This document shows positions 57,831-64,000 of a stretch of DNA of 64,000 nucleotides, one piece after another. Under the pieces are notes generated by a model that was not told the DNA's origin, made no database searches, and was given only the letters and a program-made list of their open reading frames with translations. Where the stretch lies: NCBI GenBank assembly GCA_947095585.1, contig OX352762.1:113056930-113120929 (forward strand), given 5' to 3'. A program made the position numbers and the translations under genes. The DNA comes from Nephrocerus scutellatus (Eukaryota; Arthropoda; Insecta; Diptera; Pipunculidae). Positions within the stretch are counted from its first letter, which is position 1. Each line of letters opens with the position of its first letter.

Positions 57831-60004
57831 CGTAGCACAAAACACTGTTGGGTGGTTGGTTTGTTTGTAGGATGCAATCTTCGAAACTATTAGAACGATT
57901 TCAAAATTTCTTTCAAAAATATTTTGAATAGACCTTCAGGGTAAACATAGCTTATATATTATCCCGTTTAAATAAATGGGCCTTTCGTGCCGGCCAATTT
58001 CGTAACTTAATAACAAAAGTCGTCGAAAAAACAGTCGATCAAATGTGCTGTGTGCTGCACTGTTCACTGCGCTGCTTTTTGTCGTGTGTTTTGTACGAAC
58101 ATCACGCCATATAGCGGAATCATAATGACTGTATGCTATATGCTATGCTGCGCTGTATTTTACACGTAGTATGGCTGCCCATAGGAAAGACTAAGACTAT
58201 GTGTTTAGTGCTTATTTCTCTTTGGTTATAAGCTATAGTACACGCCCCACAACGCGATGGTAAGAGAAAGGCGTAGATTCATGTGTACGGCAACATCTAC
58301 CCGGGTGCTTTGCTACCCGTATATAAAATGAAATTGAAATCTACTTCCAAAAAACAAACTACTAAAACAGAACGAACTTATTTTCGAATCAACATACGAA
58401 TGTCATCGAATAGCGTCTTTATTTTGCCGAAAATTCACCACCTTAAGAAAAATAAATTATAAATTAATAAAGATAAATTATTGGTAATATATTATTTTTA
58501 GAACCGTTAACTGATGGAAAGAATTGCATATGCCACGGAGAAGCTTTGACTATCAATACTATGATATTAAGATATAAGATAACTTAAAACAACCCAACAA
58601 CCCTTATATTAAATTAATGCTAATAAATTACTTAATTGGCAATCCAACACATGCAAAGCACATACTTATGCACTTAACCACAACAAAGAGCTATAATGAA
58701 CGGTACATATATTATGTCTCACATAAGCTAGGACCGAACATCGCAACCGCAATGTTTTATTTATTATACATATTTATATATATGTATATATATATACTAA
58801 AATCATGCACATAATATATGCATATTATATAAATAGGTGCAAATTTATAGTAAATGGAACAATAACAGTGCATTTATTTCGTGGTTACCACTATTATACA
58901 CACTTGGAAATTCATAAATTCCATCGAGAGACAAATAACCACCAAATGTGGTTGAATTGCATTATTGCACTTAATTAAATTCATGCTATGATTGCGGATC
59001 CACCCCAAAATACATTGGTTCTATGGCCGAGGCAATCTACGAGTACACCTATTCAAACTCGTATGTATATACACATACTCATATAGGTATTAAATTTCAA
59101 ATGTGATTATATTTTAGGGGCGGCTGAATGCGGCCAGGATAATCACAATTCAATAAACATGTATGGGAAGCACATAAAATTGTGTAGGGATCCCGTAGCG
59201 GGCACTTCTGCTATGGGATTTCAAATCTGGTCGGTTTTAAGCAAAAATCTCTAACAGCAGTGAGCAGTGCTAAACTAGTATTTGTGGTTTGGCAAATGCT
59301 ACACGGAATTCAACCCAAACTGCAGGCAGATAACGCATCAATGTAGTAAAATTCTGTGTGTATACATGATGATGAAATGATGTACGAGTATACATGTATG
59401 CTTAAAAGAAAGCGAATACACACAGTTCTTGACCTCAGCCGTTTAGCATTTCTTGCGCACACTCCGACAATTAAATGTCTGAATTTGGAGCCAACAACCA
59501 TTTAATTAATAGGACTTCCCTTGAACGTCTACACCACATAGTAATTGAAATTGGCAAGTAACTTTTTCACAAGCATTTGATTCTGATGACCATAAACTCA
59601 TCTGCAATGAGATTTGGTTTTTTCGATGCTTATGCTTAACTGTTCGGCTATGGAATGAATACAAGTTAACTATCTATCGGCTTTATTCTGATATACACGA
59701 GTTTGTCTAGTTTTTTAACCTTTTTCAAGAATGTAGAATGCAATTCAATTATGGGTGCCAACATAATTTCTAATTTCTAACTGTCGATTTGATCCACTTT
59801 CACTTTTTATGGGCAACATCATTTTACTTAAAAGAATGTAAAGAATTATGCGTCAGAAACACAACACAAAACCGTGTGTTACTATAAACAAAAAATGCCA
59901 GTGACGTCATTCTGACGAGTGTTCCTGAAGCCCGTTCTAAGAAAAAACAAGCCTTTAGTTTTGATTTTATAATTTATTCTTTTTAACCTCGAAATTTGGA
60001 GATG
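57831..60004. other. Unassigned AT-rich DNA
   Basis: 58237-58320 is related to 42183-42262. A (TA)-rich stretch lies near 58765-58800. No gene is supported. Confidence 0.4.
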
Positions 60005-60425
60005 TACAGGAAGCTTTCATCCAGATCGAGCAGGTGGCACAAAATCTGGGGCTGCACATAAATGAGAGCAAAACAAATTACATGGTGGCCACCACTGCGA
60101 GTAGAAGATCCAACATTGGTCCCTCAATGGTGCGCGAATTTGGAGTAGTGCAATATTTTAACTATCTCGGGTCAACTAGAACCAGAAATACGCTCACGGT
60201 TGTTTAAAACCAACAAAGCCTACTGTCTGCCTATGGTCTGTCAAGACTCTTCAAATCCAGGAACTTAACTATAATATCCAAGCTGCTGGTATATAAGACA
60301 ATGGTCATACCAGTACTTACATATGGATCCAAGACTTGGGTGCTTAGCAAAAAGTACTTTGACCTCTTAGCCGCGTTCGAGAGAAAAGTCTTACGGTGAA
60401 TTGTCGGCTCTAAAATGATGAGATC
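60005..60425 (+). mobile_element. Family A fragment, thumb and C-terminal region (copy j)
   Basis: The plus strand reads GDVQEAFIQIEQVAQNLGLH, INESKTNYMVATTASRRSNI, VREFGVVQYFNYLGST, LSRLFKSRNLTIISKLLVYK, TMVIPVLTYGSKTWVLSKKY and FDLLAAFERKVLR before a stop. It is the best-kept version of this part besides copy e, with one small deletion near 60178. It ends at a jockey fragment in the other orientation. Confidence 0.8.
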
Positions 60426-60790
60426 TACTAGCGATGTAATCTGTGACAGTTTTGCAGCACGGGCATATCAGACATAAAAATATTGTAAAGAACTGGGCTC
60501 AGTACTGTCCCTTGAGGAACGCCATAGGGAATGACGCGAGAACTTGATTTTTTGACTTCTGCAGTTACAACAAATGACCGATCGCGTAGGAAAGAGATGC
60601 AAACTATAATATGATATCTTGAAGAATCTATCATCTTTGAAATAAAACCTGATTGCCAGACGGAGTCAAAAGCTATCTCAATATCACATAGAATCATACC
60701 AGTTGATTGGCTTTGTTCCAATTCTTATATAATGTATGTTGTAATTCGAGGTAACTGATGTATGGTAGACTTGCCTTTCACAAATCCTTT
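60426..60790 (-). mobile_element. Jockey-like RT fragment
   Basis: The minus strand from about 60780 reads FVKGKSTIHQL, then EQSQSTGMILCDIEIAFDSV, WQSGFISKMIDSS, CISFLRDRSFVVTAEVKKSS and VIPYGVPQGTVLSPVLYNIF, MSDMP. AFDSVW and GVPQGxVLSPxLYNIF are core RT motifs (palm A and B) of jockey-clade elements. The catalytic FADD box lies beyond the break. Frame 60721-60428 is open over 97 codons. Confidence 0.8.
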
Positions 60791-61742
60791 TAACTTTATG
60801 CAATGAATTTATTGTTTAGTATGATTAAAAAAATTAAAAATAAAAATGTGAACGAACACATACACTTTTTATTAGTTACAAAAAGTGAAAGCAATCTGAG
60901 GACTTGACATCTCAATGAAGAGGAAATTGTACTTATTTTTTGCTAGTTATAGCCGAGTGGCACAATATCCAATTAGAAATTAACTTTCTAGTGACAAAAG
61001 AATTTTATAATGCATGGTATATAGTAACACAACCATATATATTATATTTAGTGTCGTAAACTTTGTGAATGTTCCCATTCCACCTCCCATTTCACATGTA
61101 CAGTACATCTATATTCGATGAAGATTTGTATTTATAACGCTAACAGTTCATTGTTTAATTACAGCTCACTTCCTTCACTTTGTTAACAGGTTGTTAGAGT
61201 TGTTACGCGAAGTACAAAGCGGATTACTCGTAATAATGGAATGACAACGAATGGATGAACAACCGGATACGCATCATTAGGACAGACTTTAACGGAAGGA
61301 AAGTGATATGTAGACGTCGGCTATGGTGAGGGCGATTGTTAAAAAGCCACATTTTCTCAAAGTAATTGCCAACGCAACAAATGATTGTTTTTCTCTCACT
61401 CTGACAGCAATAAATTTCTACCCTTCTGTCCATGTATGTGTGTGCTAATACAACAATGAACTAGATCCAAATGTCGTAAGAAGAAAAAGATTAATTCTTG
61501 TTAGATGACCATTTTTTTTCTTTATTGACCAATTACTTGAGATTGTTGTACGATGTGAGTGTGTATGGAATATTTTTATGATTTATTTTAACCTTACATT
61601 GGAAGCGACAATTTGGAACTTACACGCCAGTACTTCTAAACTTAGCATCCTTTATTAATCAGCCTGCTAGACGTTCTTCAGGCATTTGTCTGGATTATGT
61701 ACTTGGTCGGTTCAAGAATATTTTAAATAAAAATTTTGATAG
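60791..61742. other. Unassigned AT-rich DNA
   Basis: No gene or shared repeat is recognised. Confidence 0.35.
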
Positions 61743-62110
61743 TATTGGCGGTCTGCCATCAGCAGAATAGGGGGAAAATAACATTTTTTATATTCCGAGT
61801 ATGACGCGAGTCGCGTGTGGCGCGTGCGATGGGTTGAATTTTTTTCGATTTATTTGAGGTCCTTTTTAACCAACTTCCACACCACCTAGAGAGCTGAAAT
61901 TTTGTCGCGTTTCGCGTGTGGCACGTGTGATGGTTTGAAATTGCGCCATTTTCTCGTTTTTTGAGGTCTTTTATAACGACCTAGAGGGCTGAAATTTTGT
62001 GTGCGGCTCAATATCAGGGACCAATTTTGTTATCCCGTTTTTGACGTGTATTGCGAGTCGCGTGTGGCGCGTTTGAAGCCTGGAAAAAGAAAATTCTTTA
62101 AAATCGGATG
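61743..62110 (+). repeat. Satellite-like repeat with internal tandem units
   Basis: TCGCGTGTGG occurs at 61811, 61912 and 62058 (spacings 101 and 146). Each of the first two units continues with a TTGAGGTC and TTTTAAC-like part and a CTAGAG.GCTGAAATTTTG block. It is related to 54048-54185. The first 40 bp (GGCGGTCTGCCATCAGCAGA, then ATAGGGGG) match 20597-20636. Confidence 0.7.
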
Positions 62111-62204
62111 ATGTTATGGGAAAACGATGATGAAAAAATGCGGAATATACAAATAACACTGCGACCTATATGGATCTATTGCGCTTTCTAACTAGTGTTA
62201 TGGA

Positions 62205-63440
62205 GACAGTACATGCTGGTCCCTAATGCACCCCTCCATACCAATGGGTCTTATGAGCTTAGTGATATGGTGTAGGTTCAGTGAATGCTCAGTTCAGACT
62301 CCGAGACAGCGTGAGTTCCCATGTGGTCTCTCATATGTCGAATAATTGCTTCGCAGTCATTGAGAATGTACCACAGAGTTTTATATGCATCCCCACAAAG
62401 CCTGCAGCTGGCATCCTCTTCTAATTTTAGTTTCTTTAGGTGTCCCTTCAGTCCACAATGCCATGTTAATAAACTCGTAAGGATTCTTACATTATTCTAC
62501 TAAGTCCCAATATCAAGCAAGACTATTTGGGTCAAAGTTACCCATCATTACGATTGCTTGTCGTAGGAATGGGTGATTTTCCTATCTTTCGAAAGCAGCT
62601 GCCTTACCTATTCTGCGTATCTGCTCCCGCATTATGCGGTATCCTATGCTACAGAATGGTTCTGGTTCTACAAGCGGAGTTTCTGCTCCTTTGTTAGCGA
62701 GCCTATCCGCTGCTTCATTGCCGTTTATGCCAGTGGGACCCGGCACCCATTACAAACGTATCATGTTTACTTCGCTAAGTCTGTTTAGCTTCGCCCTGCA
62801 TTCCTCCACCAGACTTGATGTGATGTGGAATGTATCTAGGGTTTTTAGCGCAACTTGGCTGTCTGTCATGATGGCTATTTTCTTCCTCACGTAGTTCCTT
62901 TCTAGATTAAAGTGAGCACATCTTTAGATGGCATGTACTTATGCCTGGAATATACTCGGGCACTGCCCCATTGATTCAGAGTACCAAGTATTACATAGTC
63001 GCGGAAAACCTCGTTACAGAGTGGTGGATTTATTTATAAATTTTTCTTGGAAGATAAAGATAGGAACAGCGTAATAGACAACGAAGAGTGAGACAGAGGC
63101 ATGATAACCGATCTTTTGCGCCAGAAATTTAAAGAATTGGATTTGGACGAGCTTTGTTTGAGTTACGTGTTACGTAAGCCGTACACCATTCGATATTTTG
63201 TACTTTATGTTCAATAATCGTGTAATGAGCCGTTGATAGGGGACCTGCGGTTTACCGCCGTTGGACTTTTTGGGTGTTGTCATTAAATATGTTACGCTGA
63301 CATTCCTAAACGATTCAGGCACTTAAACACAATATAATATCGCCCATAACTTTCGAAAATGTTCTCCAAAGTTAGGTTTATATGATGCGCTATCTCAAAG
63401 CCAGCCGGAGGCAGTAGTTTGAATTGCGTGACTTATCGAA
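62205..63440 (-). mobile_element. RNase H-bearing non-LTR retrotransposon remnant
   Basis: From 63430 the minus strand shows a short RT piece (VPESFRNVSVTYLMTTPKKS). A deletion follows, then RNase H near 62890-62690: KKIAIMTDSQVALKTLDTFH, VEECRAKLNRLSEVNMIRLQ, WVPGPTGINGNEAADRLANK and GAETPL. The DSQ and NEAAD blocks hold two expected acidic residues, but the WxPGH histidine is replaced by P. It ends with a zinc-knuckle-like CRLCGDAYKTLWYILNDCEA near 62410-62350. This is the C-terminal layout of I/R1-group elements in flies. Stops make it inactive. Confidence 0.75.
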
Positions 63441-64000
63441 GGGATTACTCTTTTTAATAAACAGTTATCTTTGAAAAAGTCTTAACGATGTTTATTTTAT
63501 AGCAATTTTTTAAAGAAACCAACTTAGAGAATAAAGTTCGTGATTGTGCTCCACTGCAATAAATACAGTAAAAACACTCTCAGATCCATTCAGTTCAATA
63601 AACGCATTCGGCGTATAAATATTGTTCTATGTCGTCTTCTTTTTTTGTTTGGTCAACTCATTAGCATTCATTTCAGCTCCAATGTTGGACTTGCTGTTCC
63701 AGATATAACCAATAATTAATAATTCCCTCAGACAAAATGTAATGACCTGTGAGATCGTTCCCATTTGATTTCGATTGAGATCAACTTACAGCCGTATCTC
63801 AGCTTATTTTCTAAGCCTGTTATAATCATTTCCAATGAACACAAAAAAAAACTGAAAGGTTCCACAGCAGAACGATATTCAAAAAAGAAAACTGATTTCC
63901 ACAGATTTACAAATCATTTATTTGCCAACGAAAGGCACTGTTCATCGTTACCAGTAGGTATTAGCAAATACCCAAGCGCCTGTCTTATAACTCTATTCGC
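63441..64000. other. Unassigned AT-rich DNA
   Basis: No gene, RNA or shared repeat is recognised up to the window end. Confidence 0.35.

Overview
The window is repeat-rich, AT-rich nuclear DNA from an insect. A higher fly is most likely, and a tephritid fruit fly is my best guess. The reasons are an animal SLC30-type gene with short introns (58 and 79 nt), a 5S-like stretch close to fly 5S rRNA as I remember it, and many decayed APE-type non-LTR retrotransposons, mariner-like transposases and a tRNA-like SINE. The species call is inference only. There are no bacterial operons, CRISPR arrays or intact viral genes.

One host gene is recognisable. A zinc transporter of the SLC30A2/3/4/8 type lies on the minus strand, with its stop at 31666 and a proposed start at 38431. 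Eight downstream exons (33631 to 31666) join in frame through canonical splice sites. They carry six membrane segments, both HxxxD metal sites and a His/Ser-rich loop. A candidate first exon lies 4.6 kb upstream, across an intron full of transposon debris. Poly(A) signals follow the stop, and three metal-response-element core matches lie within 1 kb upstream of the start.

Most of the rest is transposon wreckage. Family A is an RTE-like APE/RT element present as eleven pieces (about 6.0, 12.3-14.1, 15.4, 20.8-22.2, 27.7, 36.4, 44.5-46.6, 49.1-50.2, 56.4, 57.7 and 60.0 kb). Five pieces share the same 3' end with a short GAT-repeat tail, and several have lost part or all of the RT. Family B is a jockey-like 3' end with poly(A) at 21.3, 34.4 and 39.7 kb; the 21.3 kb copy sits inside a family A copy with a target-site duplication. 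Other remnants are jockey-like (1-715, 19.3-19.8, 60.4-60.8 kb), a second RTE-like type (2.2-4.0, 8.1, 43.1-43.5, 48.8 kb), RNase H-bearing types (16.4-17.8, 46.6-47.0, 62.2-63.4 kb), an R1-like RT (30.1-31.1 kb), mariner/Tc1 transposases (12.0, 28.2-28.7, 34.1-35.2, 39.95-40.45 kb), a hAT-like inverted-repeat element (41.0-41.6 kb) and Helitron-like ends (42.7, 52.7 kb).

Short repeats include a tRNA-headed SINE (five loci), a 5S-derived fragment (54.3 kb), the non-coding family G (seven or more loci), two AGACC-rich arrays and a satellite-like repeat at 54.1 and 61.8 kb. The remaining stretches are AT-rich with no gene I can support. I found no new multi-gene system. The best leads are the unresolved 5' splice of the transporter, the 5S-derived and tRNA-derived repeats, and the deletion pattern in family A.
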